Numbered from the stretch's first letter, positions 33,421-41,170 are shown. The stretch: DNA of 41,170 nucleotides from Chloroflexi bacterium OLB14 (GCA_001567105.1 LMZR01000038.1:1-41170), one strand, 5' to 3'. Numbers and translations are program-made. Notes: generated from the letters alone by a model not told the origin.

Positions 33421-35832
33421 TTATTTTTTCAGTTTCTTCAAACCCTTGAGCAGATGACCATTAAATATGTCAATAATTCCATCTAATTGAGTGAAAGTTA
33501 ATTTTCCACCCGCTAAAATTACAAGGCTTCTAAACGGTAATCCAAATATCGTGCTGTCGAGAAGCATTTGTATTTCATCTGCATCGGCATCAGATGATCC
33601 AATTTCAGAAAATGAATTGCGCAGTTTGCTTACGGCAAGTTTCAATGCTAATTTACCTAAAATGGTTTGTCTGGTATCTGCAATAGGGGAATTCCGATGA
33701 AATGGGCGAATTGGCATTTCAATTGGGAGAGGTTTTCCGTAGATTTCTTTGAAAGATTTCTCGCTGAATTTTGTTCCAAGGTGCGGAGTAAAATACTCAG
33801 GCGCTTTTTGACGAAAATCTGAAACGACTTGACGCTCTCCTTTGATTTCAACTGAAGCTGAAAGGATCGGGTCTCTGCTTGTTCGACTAATGTGAATTGT
33901 ATACTTTCCAGGTTCTGCATACCAAGATTGAGTTGCATTGTTAAAGAATTGAAAAGCGCGTAAAGGTAGATTGATGCAGACATTCTTGGTTTCGCCTGGA
34001 TTCAAAAATACTTTTTCAAAACCTTTTAATTCATGTGTGGCGCGATACGTCTCTGATTTTGGAGGTTCGATGTAAACTTGAACTACTTCTTTGCCTGCAT
34101 ATTTCCCAGTGTTTGTTACATCAACATACACTGAAATAGTGTCAGCATGATCAAGAATTGGTTTTGACACTCGAAGATTCTTATACGAGAAAGTTGTGTA
34201 AGAAAGTCCATATCCAAATGGGTATTGAACTTCGATATTAGCAGTATCAAACCAACGGTAGCCAATAAAGATACTTTCGCGATATTGGACAGCCCTTTCA
34301 CCAAAATTATCTATGGCAACCACACTTTCTAAAGAAAGGGGATACGTTTCAGCCAATCTGCCGCTAGGGTTAGCCTTTCCAGTTAAAAGATTGACGATTG
34401 CAGCGCCGCCATTTTGCCCCGTCAGACCTGCTAACAAGATACTGTTCACTTTTTTTCTGAAAGGCAATAATGTTGGTGAGCCTTGCATTAACACAACCAC
34501 GGTTGGTTTCTTTAGTTTAATCACCTCATCTATCAAATATAGATGACTATCAGGTAAATTCAGGTGTTTTCTGTCATAAGATTCGGATTCAAATTTATTT
34601 GGCAAACCTGCACAGATGATTACAACATCTGCTTGGCTGGCTGTTTGAACCGCCTGTTCAATTTTTTTCTTGTCAGGAATTATTTCGTTACTGCTATAGC
34701 CTTCGGAATAGGTGTAACTTATTCCCGCTTCATCTAGCGCGTTTATGACTGAAGTTACTTTGGTCGTTGGAATATGTGAAGATCCGCCCCCCTGAAACCT
34801 GGGATTTTCTGCAAAGCCGCCCAGTACCGCTAATTTTTTACCTGCCTGTAAAGGCAAGACGCCATCATTTTCCAATAACACGGCACATTCAGAGGCTATC
34901 TCGCCTGCCAGGTTATGTTGCTTTTCTTTGTCGAATGTTGAACGTTTATTTTGAGCATTACGGATTAAAATTTCAACGATGCGTGTCGCTGATTCATTTA
35001 ACGTTTCTAAAGGCGCCTTGCCTGCATTTACTGCTTCGATCAGTTCTTGTGTATAAGCAGGTACTGGTCCTGGCATGGATAAATCCAACCCCGCTAAAAT
35101 AGCCTCAATTCGCTGATTGGTCGCTCCCCAATCGGTTATGACCGTTCCTTCAAATCCCCATTCTTTGCGGAGTATATCACTTATAAGCCAACCATTGTCG
35201 GAGGCGTAAGTTCCATTGATTTGGTTGTAACTGCACATCAATGTTGTGGGGTTGCTTTCTTTCACAACCGTTTCAAATGCTGAAAGATAAATTTCCCGAA
35301 GCGCTCTTTCATCCACAATAGAATCCCCAACCATACGCCAACTTTCCTGATTATTTGCGGCAAAGTGCTTGACGCTAGTTCCTACATTACAACTTTCTAC
35401 GCCTCGCACAAATCCAGCCGCAACTTGACCAGTGAGGAAAGGATCCTCTGAGAAATATTCAAAATTTCTTCCGCCTAATGGTGTCCTTTTAATGTTGATT
35501 CCTGGACCTAAAAGGACTGCAATTCCTTCTGCTTTCGCTTCTTCACCGATTGCCTGCCCCATTTTTTCCAGCAGAGAAACATCAAAACTAGATGCTGTAG
35601 AACATGCCGCAGGAAAACAGACCGCTGGTACCATCTTCCCTTTGTCTGGGCTTTGTTCATCATCATTCTGTTTGCGGAGACCATGCGGTCCGTCAGTAAG
35701 GTTTGCGGGAGCCAACCCGAATTGTTCAATACCTCGTGTGTGCCAAAAATCACCACCTGTACATAAATTTGCTTTTTCTTCAAGTGAAAGTTGAGCAACA
35801 ATTTCCTGCGCTTTTTTGCGGAATGGATTCAT
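33421..35832 (-). CDS. bglX: Glycoside hydrolase family 3 beta-glucosidase
   Basis: An 803-residue GH3 enzyme that removes terminal beta-linked glucose or similar sugars. It has an N-terminal barrel (about 10-300) with LTDGPHGLR, KHFAANNQE (155-163) and the nucleophile D234 in VITDWGA. A second alpha/beta domain follows (about 310-540), then a fibronectin-III-like domain (about 560-660, YVDVTNTGKYAGKEVVQVYI). The last 100 residues form a helical tail with a hydrophobic patch (LPFRSLVILAGGKLT). No signal peptide, so it acts in the cytoplasm on imported sugars. AGGAGA lies before the start. An inverted repeat TCAAGAA-AA-TTCTTGA (35919-35934) about 90 bp upstream could be an operator. The symbol is by family likeness only. 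Confidence 0.88.
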   Translation of the reverse strand: MNPFRKKAQEIVAQLSLEEKANLCTGGDFWHTRGIEQFGLAPANLTDGPHGLRKQNDDEQSPDKGKMVPAVCFPAACSTASSFDVSLLEKMGQAIGEEAKAEGIAVLLGPGINIKRTPLGGRNFEYFSEDPFLTGQVAAGFVRGVESCNVGTSVKHFAANNQESWRMVGDSIVDERALREIYLSAFETVVKESNPTTLMCSYNQINGTYASDNGWLISDILRKEWGFEGTVITDWGATNQRIEAILAGLDLSMPGPVPAYTQELIEAVNAGKAPLETLNESATRIVEILIRNAQNKRSTFDKEKQHNLAGEIASECAVLLENDGVLPLQAGKKLAVLGGFAENPRFQGGGSSHIPTTKVTSVINALDEAGISYTYSEGYSSNEIIPDKKKIEQAVQTASQADVVIICAGLPNKFESESYDRKHLNLPDSHLYLIDEVIKLKKPTVVVLMQGSPTLLPFRKKVNSILLAGLTGQNGGAAIVNLLTGKANPSGRLAETYPLSLESVVAIDNFGERAVQYRESIFIGYRWFDTANIEVQYPFGYGLSYTTFSYKNLRVSKPILDHADTISVYVDVTNTGKYAGKEVVQVYIEPPKSETYRATHELKGFEKVFLNPGETKNVCINLPLRAFQFFNNATQSWYAEPGKYTIHISRTSRDPILSASVEIKGERQVVSDFRQKAPEYFTPHLGTKFSEKSFKEIYGKPLPIEMPIRPFHRNSPIADTRQTILGKLALKLAVSKLRNSFSEIGSSDADADEIQMLLDSTIFGLPFRSLVILAGGKLTFTQLDGIIDIFNGHLLKGLKKLKK

Positions 35833-35995
35833 GCAAGATCTCCTGTGAAAATGAATTACCCTGTTTTTATACTTATAAAATTGTTGTATTGATTATTGCG
35901 TTTTTTAGTAAACGTGAGTCAAGAAAATTCTTGAACACATTAACAAGTAGCTAGGTTGATTTTACCTTGCCTAAAGATAAACTGAAAGGAGTTTA

Positions 35996-36095
35996 AGGTC
36001 TCCATAAAAATTGATTGATAAGAATGACCGCGTGGAAATACGTTTTGATTAACAATGGCTCTAATAAGACCTGTCAGATCTTTGTTTTTTTACGA
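35996..36095. repeat. 100-bp direct repeat, left copy (family A type)
   Basis: The stretch from AGGTCTCCATAAAAA to TTTTTTTACGA matches 37038-37137 with about six differences in 100 bases. It contains the right family A arm (AGACCTGTCAGATCT, 36067-36081); the left arm is degenerate. Its end overlaps the stop codon of the DUF2785 gene, so that gene borrows its stop from the repeat. The rest of the gap 35833-35995 holds the GH3 upstream region. Confidence 0.9.
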
Positions 36096-36959
36096 GTGCG
36101 CGCTTTGTTCACCGCCTTGACCTGCAAACAAACTAATCTTTTGAAGAGTTTGATTTATTGGAATAGCAAATCTGTCTGCCATTTGTTCCCAATCTAATCT
36201 AAAATAAAGTGATTGAAGGAAGTTCTTAATATTTGCTCGCATCATAATTCCTTGCGGCATAGAATCTGTATTCAATACAGGAGTTTCAAAACTTCGTATC
36301 CATTGAGCGATTTCTAGTTCGGGTAAAAGGGAACGCTTTATAACGGCTATTGTTGCTGTAACTAATCGCTCATCTTCTCCGTGAGTGTAGACAACTTCGT
36401 ATGTGCTAATTATCGCACGAATAGCCGCTAAAATTTCCCGTAGATCAATCTCGGTTATTTCAGCACATTGCGCTAAATCATCCAGCGAATCAGCGGAATG
36501 GGCGATTGCGTGTGCCCATCCTTTTTCACTTACAAAACCCCTGAGGTCTTTTTCTTCTTTGAGGTATTGAATCAATTTCTCTTTGACTTGGATTATTTCA
36601 GTTTTTGAAAGAAAAGGTTGTGAACGATGAGCGATTAAAACAAGCGGGAGAAGCAAAACAGAAAAAGAACGGCGGAACACCGAATCTGTATCCCGTTCTC
36701 CTATGCTGTAAAAAATGTGTTGGTCGCCAAGAATTTTTTGCAATATTTCACGTAATTGTTCATGGCTTATTGCATTGTGGTCTAAAACCCAAGTAGCAAT
36801 AGCGGAATAGATTAAATCATCTCGAAGATAATTATCTGTTGAGCCGATATGATAAAGCATTTCGGGTATCAGTTTCGATAGATCGTCATTCTCTGATAGA
36901 CGAAATTCATTCTTTGCGAGTTCTTGTAGTTTTTCTTTTATCTGGGATTCATTAATCAC
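36090..36959 (-). CDS. DUF2785-family protein
   Basis: A 289-residue, mostly helical soluble protein. The central RGFVSEKGWAHAIAHSADSLDDLAQC (about 140-165) is the hallmark of DUF2785, a family without known function. Two helical halves suggest a HEAT-like arrangement. There is no signal peptide or membrane helix. It is enclosed between two 100-bp direct repeats (35996-36095 and 37038-37137), and its TAA stop lies inside the left copy. This layout, and its distance from functionally related genes, suggest it came in as a unit by transfer or recombination. No Shine-Dalgarno is obvious beyond AAAGGTAAA. Confidence 0.75.
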   Translation of the reverse strand: MINESQIKEKLQELAKNEFRLSENDDLSKLIPEMLYHIGSTDNYLRDDLIYSAIATWVLDHNAISHEQLREILQKILGDQHIFYSIGERDTDSVFRRSFSVLLLPLVLIAHRSQPFLSKTEIIQVKEKLIQYLKEEKDLRGFVSEKGWAHAIAHSADSLDDLAQCAEITEIDLREILAAIRAIISTYEVVYTHGEDERLVTATIAVIKRSLLPELEIAQWIRSFETPVLNTDSMPQGIMMRANIKNFLQSLYFRLDWEQMADRFAIPINQTLQKISLFAGQGGEQSAHS

Positions 36960-37028
36960 GATATTTTACCTTTACAGAAATTTCCTTGTTTTACACGAAG
37001 GTGGCTAACAGTTTGCAGTACCCTCACC

Positions 37029-37123
37029 AGACCTGACAGGTCTCCATAAAAACTGGTTGATAAGAATCATTGCGTGGAAATACGTTTTGATTAACAATGG
37101 CTCTAATAAGACCTGTCAGGTCT
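37029..37123. repeat. MITE-like inverted-repeat element, family A (right copy of the 100-bp repeat)
   Basis: Terminal arms AGACCTGACAGGTCT (37029-37043) and AGACCTGTCAGGTCT (37109-37123) are exact reverse complements. The 95-bp length equals that of the copy at 1831-1924. Most of it, plus 14 more bases, is the second copy of the direct repeat (37038-37137). Confidence 0.88.
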
Positions 37124-37208
37124 TTGTTTTTTTACGAAAACATTTTGGAACTGTGCATGGGGCGTATTTGAGTGGGGTGGAGGTAGCAAATAAAATTTCT
37201 TAAGTAAT

Positions 37209-37299
37209 AGCGGGCGTGGATTCTGTCTGGAAGCAGGGAAAACTCGAAGCGAGAAAAATGCCGCAGAATCCCCAGCGTCAGGTGCACGCTGTGTTAGGC
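37209..37299 (-). other. Structured palindrome with integron-attC-like core, 3' of an orphan gene
   Basis: On the minus strand it begins GCCTAAC (37299-37293), fitting the RYYYAAC core of attC sites, 22 bp after the stop of the orphan gene. Inside, CAGAATCC and GGATTCTG (37264-37271, 37214-37221) pair exactly, with CTCG-AAG-CGAG at the tip. A clean partner core GTTRRRY is not present at the expected end; GTTAGCC at 37009-37003, beyond the inserted family A element, is the nearest. The gap 36960-37321 holds this, the family A element and nothing coding. Confidence 0.35.
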
Positions 37300-37321
37300 G
37301 TTTTTTGAATTTCAGAATCGT

Positions 37322-37987
37322 TTATCTGATATTGACCTCAATTGAAAAGCCATCAAATACGCCAAAATTATCAAATGACAATATGAGGGAGTTTGCGTTT
37401 GGTGATAATGTGCCTTCATATGTAAAGCCAGTGCCAAAACAATTACAGCCACAACCTGTTGCCCATCCTATTTCACCATCATCTGACGATTCAACATTTA
37501 AGGTCATCAACTGATATACATCATTTGTGCTCTTGATTGGATAAACATTGCCAATATCATCTGTAAGGCTTACTGACGCATACATATAACTGAAGGCACG
37601 TTGTCTTTGTGTTAGGTTTTTGATGAAAAAATTGCCGAGATTTATACACGACGAACCAATTTCAAAATTATTTCCATAGTTTAACAAGTAATCATCTACA
37701 ACGATTGGAGAAGTTGATGGTACGACCATTCCATTTGACGGATTTGTTACTGCGCCAGGAATAGAAAAAGATTCTTGCTGTGGCTCGCTCGTTGGATAAG
37801 TGATAGGTGATTGATTATCGGTTTGGTTGTTAGGCTGGGTATTGGATTGATTGTTGTTTTCATCTGGAGAACTGAACATCTCACGTAGAGTTGAGTATCC
37901 TGTTACAAATGTAAAAATAGCAATACATGAAACGATAATTCCAATTACTGTCCCGATTGTCTTTAGTGAATTATTTTCAGATGACAT
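37322..37987 (-). CDS. Membrane-anchored orphan protein
   Basis: 221 residues. One membrane helix near the N-terminus (TIGTVIGIIVSCIAIFTFV, about 10-28), then an Asn/Gln/Pro/Ser-rich linker (about 40-75), then a beta-rich outer domain with five cysteines, including CGCNC (about 179-183), that ends GFSIEVNIR. It has no known domain that I can name. The arrangement (anchor, flexible stalk, outer domain) suggests a surface protein. GGGAGA lies before the start. It follows another orphan gene after 18 bp, and the two are probably co-transcribed. Confidence 0.7.
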   Translation of the reverse strand: MSSENNSLKTIGTVIGIIVSCIAIFTFVTGYSTLREMFSSPDENNNQSNTQPNNQTDNQSPITYPTSEPQQESFSIPGAVTNPSNGMVVPSTSPIVVDDYLLNYGNNFEIGSSCINLGNFFIKNLTQRQRAFSYMYASVSLTDDIGNVYPIKSTNDVYQLMTLNVESSDDGEIGWATGCGCNCFGTGFTYEGTLSPNANSLILSFDNFGVFDGFSIEVNIR

Positions 37988-38005
37988 TACTGAGTTCTCC
38001 CTGTT

Positions 38006-38425
38006 TCAATTTTTATCTTCGTAAAGTCCTAATTCATCACCCCAATAAAACCCTATTAAGGTGATTACTGCAAAGCCCAGAAATGTACCAAACAGACCAA
38101 AACCGAAGAAGGCATTCCAAACAAAAGCGTCTCTGTCAATTAACCTGTCCAAAATAAGTGCATATCCTAAAGTTATGCTGTAAAAAATTGCCGCAAAAGT
38201 TGTAGCAAGGCTAAATTTTTCTTTCTTTGATTTCATTATCACGGCTAGCCAAATGAAAATCCCAATAGTACCAATCACGACCATTACTTGAGTTCCTGAA
38301 GATTGGGTAGAAAACCAATTTCCGAATGCAATTTGCTCATCTTCGAGCGCAGGAAAAGCATTCGCAAAATCAGAAGCCAATAGAAGGAAGAATATTATTA
38401 TTGCCAAAACTTTGAGATTTTTCAT
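38006..38425 (-). CDS. Small multi-pass membrane orphan protein
   Basis: 139 residues. An N-terminal signal-like helix (LKVLAIIIFFLLLASDFANA, with a plausible cleavage after ANA) is followed by three more hydrophobic segments (about 48-64, 74-92 and 105-127) and the acidic tail WGDELGLYEDKN. I do not recognise a family. AAGGAGAC lies before the start. It is the first gene of a two-gene unit on the minus strand whose upstream edge is an attC-like palindrome. Confidence 0.7.
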   Translation of the reverse strand: MKNLKVLAIIIFFLLLASDFANAFPALEDEQIAFGNWFSTQSSGTQVMVVIGTIGIFIWLAVIMKSKKEKFSLATTFAAIFYSITLGYALILDRLIDRDAFVWNAFFGFGLFGTFLGFAVITLIGFYWGDELGLYEDKN

Positions 38426-38451
38426 TTAGTGTCTCCTTATTATGACTAAAC

Positions 38452-38530
38452 GCCCAACTAGGGGTTATATGGCAACTATATATCGGATTATAGACAGCGG
38501 CGGTATAAAACTCCAATTGGCGTGTTATAC
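38452..38530 (-). other. attC-like palindrome upstream of the orphan gene pair
   Basis: On the minus strand it starts with GTATAAC (38530-38524, one base off RYYYAAC) and ends with GTTGGGC (38458-38452, a full GTTRRRY core), 79 bp in all. The arms AACTCCAATTGGCGTG and CGCCCAACTAGGGGTT (plus strand) pair with two mismatches and two single-base bulges, the imperfect pairing typical of integron recombination sites. The first orphan gene begins 27 bp after the GTTGGGC core, as cassette genes do. No integrase gene is in the window. Confidence 0.4.
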
Positions 38531-38603
38531 GGCTAGAAATTAAATTACATAAACAATTTTACACCGAAACTAATTCCTATTCCCAATTTCCTATTCCCTG
38601 AAC

Positions 38604-39377
38604 CTACTCAAACTCAATCTCAATTTCCTCATCCACATCCCAATCGCCAGAGCGTTCAAACTCAATATCACCAAACAATTCATTCTGCACAGCGGATATG
38701 CGATAACGCTTGATTAATTCCAGCATTGCCAAAAACGTGACAACAATTTCAACACGTGTGGCTTTGTCTGTGATTAATCCGCTAAACGTCATTTTGTGAA
38801 TACTCTTCATCGTCTTGGTGATGAAATCAATTTTTTCACGAATGGTCACACGCGGAGCAGTGATCACTGTGCTAAGTGGTTTCTTTTCTTTTTCACGCGC
38901 AAATGCACGCTCTGCCGCATTTAACAAACCTTCCAAAGTTAAATTTGATAAATCAAGTTTTGGTTCCACTTTTGGCGGAGGCGCCACGCGTAAAAATGTG
39001 CGTAAATTATTTTCTTGTCGCGCTTCCATCCACACAGCAATTTCTTTATAACGTTTATATAATTTCAATTGCTCAACCAAAGCAACACCTGGGTCTTCTT
39101 CACCAACTTCACGTTCCACAGGGCGCGGCAACAACGCTTCAGATTTTATTTGCACCAACTTTGCCGCAATCACCAAGAAAGATGAAATTTCATCAGGCAA
39201 CATTTGTTCCAGCCCGCGCAAGTATTCCAAATATTGATCAGTCACCGAAGCCAACGAAACCGCCGTAATATCTAATTCCGCGCGTTCAATTAAATTTAAC
39301 AACAAATCAAGCGGACCCTGATACACAGGAATTTCCACTTTGTAATTGCCAAGTTGTTTGCCTAAAATATTTTCCAT
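38604..39377 (-). CDS. scpA: Segregation and condensation protein A
   Basis: A 257-residue kleisin that bridges SMC heads with ScpB in chromosome condensation. The N-terminal YQGPLDLLLNLIERAELDIT (19-38) is the SMC-neck-binding hallmark, followed by SFLVIAAKLVQIKSEALLP. The C-terminal winged helix (about 185-245, with RVEIVVTFLAMLELIKRY) binds the SMC cap. The tail is acidic (DVDEEIEIEFE). ScpB is not in the window. A TATAAT on the minus strand (39392-39387) lies 9 bp before the ATG, so the mRNA leader would be only a few bases. It is divergent from moaC across a family C palindrome. Confidence 0.92.
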   Translation of the reverse strand: MENILGKQLGNYKVEIPVYQGPLDLLLNLIERAELDITAVSLASVTDQYLEYLRGLEQMLPDEISSFLVIAAKLVQIKSEALLPRPVEREVGEEDPGVALVEQLKLYKRYKEIAVWMEARQENNLRTFLRVAPPPKVEPKLDLSNLTLEGLLNAAERAFAREKEKKPLSTVITAPRVTIREKIDFITKTMKSIHKMTFSGLITDKATRVEIVVTFLAMLELIKRYRISAVQNELFGDIEFERSGDWDVDEEIEIEFE

Positions 39378-39407
39378 CGCGCGCGAATTATATCATTTGA
39401 TTTTCTC

Positions 39408-39477
39408 ACCACAGAGAACACAGAGTCCACAGAGATTCTTAAAGATTTTCTCCGTGTTCTCTGTGACCTCTGTGGTG
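39408..39477. repeat. Family C element, copy 3, between divergent scpA and moaC
   Basis: CACCACAGAGAACACAGAG on the left and TTCTCTGTGACCTCTGTGGTG-type sequence on the right (from about 39457) are near-perfect inverted arms, with a smaller AGATTCTTAAAGATTTTCT centre. It lies between two promoters that point outward, where it could affect both. Confidence 0.8.
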
Positions 39478-39486
39478 AAAAGGTCT

Positions 39487-39492
39487 TATAAT
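39487..39492 (+). promoter_or_regulatory. -10 box of moaC; leaderless
   Basis: TATAAT at 39487-39492 is followed by six bases and then ATG (39499). Transcription would begin at the start codon. The -35 partner (GTGACC, 39463-39468, 18-bp spacer) lies in the family C repeat. No Shine-Dalgarno. Confidence 0.55.
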
Positions 39493-39498
39493 TAAGTC

Positions 39499-39975
39499 AT
39501 GTCAAAACTCACTCACCTTGACGAACACGGCAACGCCAACATGGTAGATGTTGCTCACAAGCCTGATACCGAACGCATCGCCATCGCACGCGGCGAAATT
39601 CACATGCAAAAAGAAACACTTGATTTGATAAAGGCTGGGCAACTCAAAAAAGGCGATGTATTAACAGTTGCGAAGATTGCAGGCATCAGCGCTTCAAAAC
39701 GGACCTCCGACCTGATTCCGTTATGTCATCCTCTGCCTATCTCCAAAATTGACCTTGACTTCGAGTTTGATGATTCACTAACAGGCATCATCATCACCTC
39801 AACCGTCAAAGTGACTGGTAAAACTGGTGTAGAGATGGAAGCCTTAACCGCCGTCTCAGTCGCCGCACTGACAATTTACGACATGGCAAAAGCCGCCGAA
39901 AAGACGATGAAGATTCAAAACATTCGCTTAATCGAAAAACATGGCGGGGCTAGCGGAGATATTGTTAATGAATAA
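39499..39975 (+). CDS. moaC: Cyclic pyranopterin monophosphate synthase MoaC
   Basis: A 158-residue enzyme for the second half of the first step of molybdenum-cofactor synthesis (3',8-cyclo-7,8-dihydro-GTP to cyclic pyranopterin monophosphate). Motifs: MVDVAHK (15-21), [17 protein letters not shown] (69-85) and [26 protein letters not shown], with the conserved D128 and K131. Length is normal. It is followed, after a 323-bp repeat-rich gap, by moaD and moaE. moaA is not in the window. Confidence 0.95.
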   Translation: MSKLTHLDEHGNANMVDVAHKPDTERIAIARGEIHMQKETLDLIKAGQLKKGDVLTVAKIAGISASKRTSDLIPLCHPLPISKIDLDFEFDDSLTGIIITSTVKVTGKTGVEMEALTAVSVAALTIYDMAKAAEKTMKIQNIRLIEKHGGASGDIVNE

Positions 39976-40041
39976 ATTTTTGCGTAATGCGTAATTCGTA
40001 AAACGTAATGTAACTACGGCTAATGATGTCTGGATATGAAG

Positions 40042-40099
40042 AAGTAAACAAGTAGACAGGTAAATAAGTAGACAAGTAAACAAGTAAGCAGGTAGGTAT
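40042..40099. repeat. Octamer tandem repeat, family D
   Basis: About seven consecutive octamers of the types AAGTAAAC, AAGTAGAC and AGGTAAAT run from 40042 to 40099 after moaC. They are the same units as at 322-345 and 11547-11607. Confidence 0.75.
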
Positions 40100-40113
40100 A
40101 CATTCCAAATATA

Positions 40114-40266
40114 AACCCCGAAGGCGTTGCATTGAGCCTGCCGAAATGGATGACATGATTATAGAAAATGGTAAACGCCAAAATAAATCCCGTAGGATGA
40201 CATTATTTCAAAATCTGTGACACCCCTTCGGGGTTGATAACCATCAAATCTAAATTCTATAATCAT
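40114..40266. repeat. Composite inverted-repeat element upstream of moaD, family F
   Basis: Two interleaved perfect inverted repeats: AACCCCGAAGG (40114-40124) with CCTTCGGGGTT (40225-40235), and ATGATTATAGAA (40155-40166) with TTCTATAATCAT (40255-40266). The right arm of the second contains a TATAAT (40259-40264) that could be the moaD -10 box. A hairpin TGACCCCGATGGGGTCA follows at 40268-40284. The segment 40136-40168 recurs at 41115-41147. Confidence 0.7.
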
Positions 40267-40298
40267 TTGACCCCGATGGGGTCATTCAAAGGTAATAA

Positions 40299-40547
40299 AT
40301 GAACAAAATTAGAATTTTATTTTTTGCAACAATACGAGATAAGTTTGGAAGAAAAACTTTAGAGTTAGATATTCCAAACGAAATGACAGTTTTGCAGTTA
40401 AAACAAAAACTTGCTAATGATTATCCCAACCTAAAAGATTCATTGAAAGCAGTTTTGGTTTCTGTTAATCAAGAATATTCATTTGATGATTTTATTATCC
40501 CTGCCAATGCTGAAATTGCCTTATTCCCTCCTGTCTCTGGTGGCTAA
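40299..40547 (+). CDS. moaD: Molybdopterin synthase small subunit MoaD
   Basis: An 82-residue ubiquitin-fold sulphur carrier. The C-terminal Gly-Gly (PPVSGG) is the site adenylated and thiocarboxylated by MoeB. IRILFFATIRDKFG and the short strand pattern fit the family. It pairs with MoaE, encoded 38 bp downstream. AAAGGTAATAA precedes the ATG. Confidence 0.93.
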   Translation: MNKIRILFFATIRDKFGRKTLELDIPNEMTVLQLKQKLANDYPNLKDSLKAVLVSVNQEYSFDDFIIPANAEIALFPPVSGG

Positions 40548-40585
40548 TCTCCAGTCTCTAATTACCAATTACTCAATTACCAAAC

Positions 40586-41044
40586 ATGACCTTTCCCACA
40601 ATTTTTTCCATCACCGAATCCGAAATTGACTTGAATGCCTTGCTCGAAAAAATCACGCTGACATCCACAGGTGCGGCGGCGATATTTACTGGCATGGTGC
40701 GCGGAGTCACAACCCGTGATGACCCACATGAAACAGAATATTTAGAATACGAATCATATATTCCCATGGCAGAAGCAAAGATGAAACAAGTAGCAGATGA
40801 GATTCGGGAGAAATGGTCAAGCATTGAGGGCATTGCTATTGTGCAACGAATTGGAAAGTTATATCCCAAAACGCCAACGGTATTGATTGCAGTCACTGCT
40901 GCACATCGTGATACTGGCGTGTTTGAAGCCGCACGCTATGGCATTGACCGTCTTAAAGAAATTGTGCCAATTTGGAAAAAAGAAATCGGTCCGAATGGCG
41001 AAGAATGGATTGAAGGCGATTACTTCCCAAAAGCGGGAGAATAA
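40586..41044 (+). CDS. moaE: Molybdopterin synthase catalytic subunit MoaE
   Basis: A 152-residue subunit that, with MoaD, inserts two sulphurs into cyclic pyranopterin monophosphate to make molybdopterin. Motifs: GAAAIFTGMVRG (29-40), LEYESYIPMAEAKMKQ, AAHRDTGVFEAARYGIDRLK and the catalytic lysines in VPIWKKE (127-133). Length is normal. No Shine-Dalgarno is obvious, so translation may be coupled to moaD. Confidence 0.94.
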   Translation: MTFPTIFSITESEIDLNALLEKITLTSTGAAAIFTGMVRGVTTRDDPHETEYLEYESYIPMAEAKMKQVADEIREKWSSIEGIAIVQRIGKLYPKTPTVLIAVTAAHRDTGVFEAARYGIDRLKEIVPIWKKEIGPNGEEWIEGDYFPKAGE

Positions 41045-41050
41045 AATTGT

Positions 41051-41071
41051 AGGTCACGCTTTTAGCGTGAC
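41051..41071. terminator. AGGTCACGC hairpin after moaE
   Basis: GTCACGCT and AGCGTGAC pair around TTT, 7 bp after the moaE stop. There is no T run directly after it, so function as a terminator is uncertain. The same palindrome type lies in the sensor kinase gene at 28923-28945. Confidence 0.45.
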
Positions 41072-41114
41072 AAGATGTTTGTCGCTAAAAATTAGTTGCT
41101 AACAAAATCCCGAA

Positions 41115-41147
41115 GCCTGCCGAAATGGATGGCATGATTATAGAAAA
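41115..41147. repeat. Second copy of the moa intergenic repeat
   Basis: 33 bases beginning GCCTGCCGAAATGGATGG match 40136-40168 with one difference. The two copies flank moaD-moaE in direct orientation. Confidence 0.8.
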
Positions 41148-41170
41148 ATCGTTGTATTAATATGAAATCC

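Noticed and set aside
39976..40298. Molybdenum-cofactor riboswitch before moaD
   Set aside because: The stems are explained by dispersed inverted repeats, parts of which recur after moaE; I could not find the conserved riboswitch core.

Overview
This window reads as the chromosome of a low-to-mid GC bacterium, most likely of the Chloroflexota (Anaerolineae-like). That placement is an inference. It rests on the overall gene content, a solute-binding lipoprotein with an LVAC lipobox followed by glycines, several promoters whose -10 box sits where the start codon becomes the mRNA 5' end, and intergenic regions crowded with palindromic dispersed repeats. No rRNA, phage, transposase or CRISPR locus is present. 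One tRNA (Thr, CGT) is.

Positions 1-28,900 are dominated by an amine and amino-acid catabolic region. It holds five class III aminotransferases (one cut by the window edge), five aldehyde dehydrogenases, a complete polyamine ABC transporter (potABCD), an Lrp/AsnC regulator and a saccharopine-dehydrogenase-family oxidoreductase. Together they can take putrescine from uptake (PotABCD) through putrescine aminotransferase, gamma-aminobutyraldehyde dehydrogenase (two paralogues), GABA aminotransferase and a succinate-semialdehyde-type dehydrogenase. A beta-alanine/taurine-type aminotransferase plus an acylating malonate/methylmalonate-semialdehyde dehydrogenase would handle the three-carbon arm left by spermidine. 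A 39-codon gene with its own ribosome site and terminator lies between the regulator and the oxidoreductase.

This region is interrupted at 11.7-19.3 kb by a cyclic-nucleotide-type sensor kinase and a type I restriction-modification cassette (hsdR, hsdM, hsdS). hsdR is intact. hsdM carries one frameshift in a T8 tract, hsdS two frameshifts in A tracts, and a small membrane-protein gene just upstream is frameshifted in a G5 tract.

From 28.9 to 36 kb come a GAF sensor kinase, tRNA-Thr, a group 4 glycosyltransferase, an FkbM methyltransferase whose natural start is out of frame at a (TTGA)5 tetranucleotide repeat, and a GH3 beta-glucosidase. From 36 to 38.5 kb are a DUF2785 protein and two orphan membrane or anchored proteins, flanked by 100-bp direct repeats and attC-like palindromes. 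The window ends with scpA and divergent moaC-moaD-moaE (molybdopterin synthesis).

At least six intergenic repeat families recur: A, CCTGACAGGT palindromes; B, GGTGGTCGAG/CTCGACCACC; C, CACAGAGAACACAGAG; D, octamers like AAGTAGAC; F, the moa intergenic element; and AGGTCACGC hairpins. Two copies of a C element - ALDH - B element block show that a gene was duplicated together with its flanking repeats.
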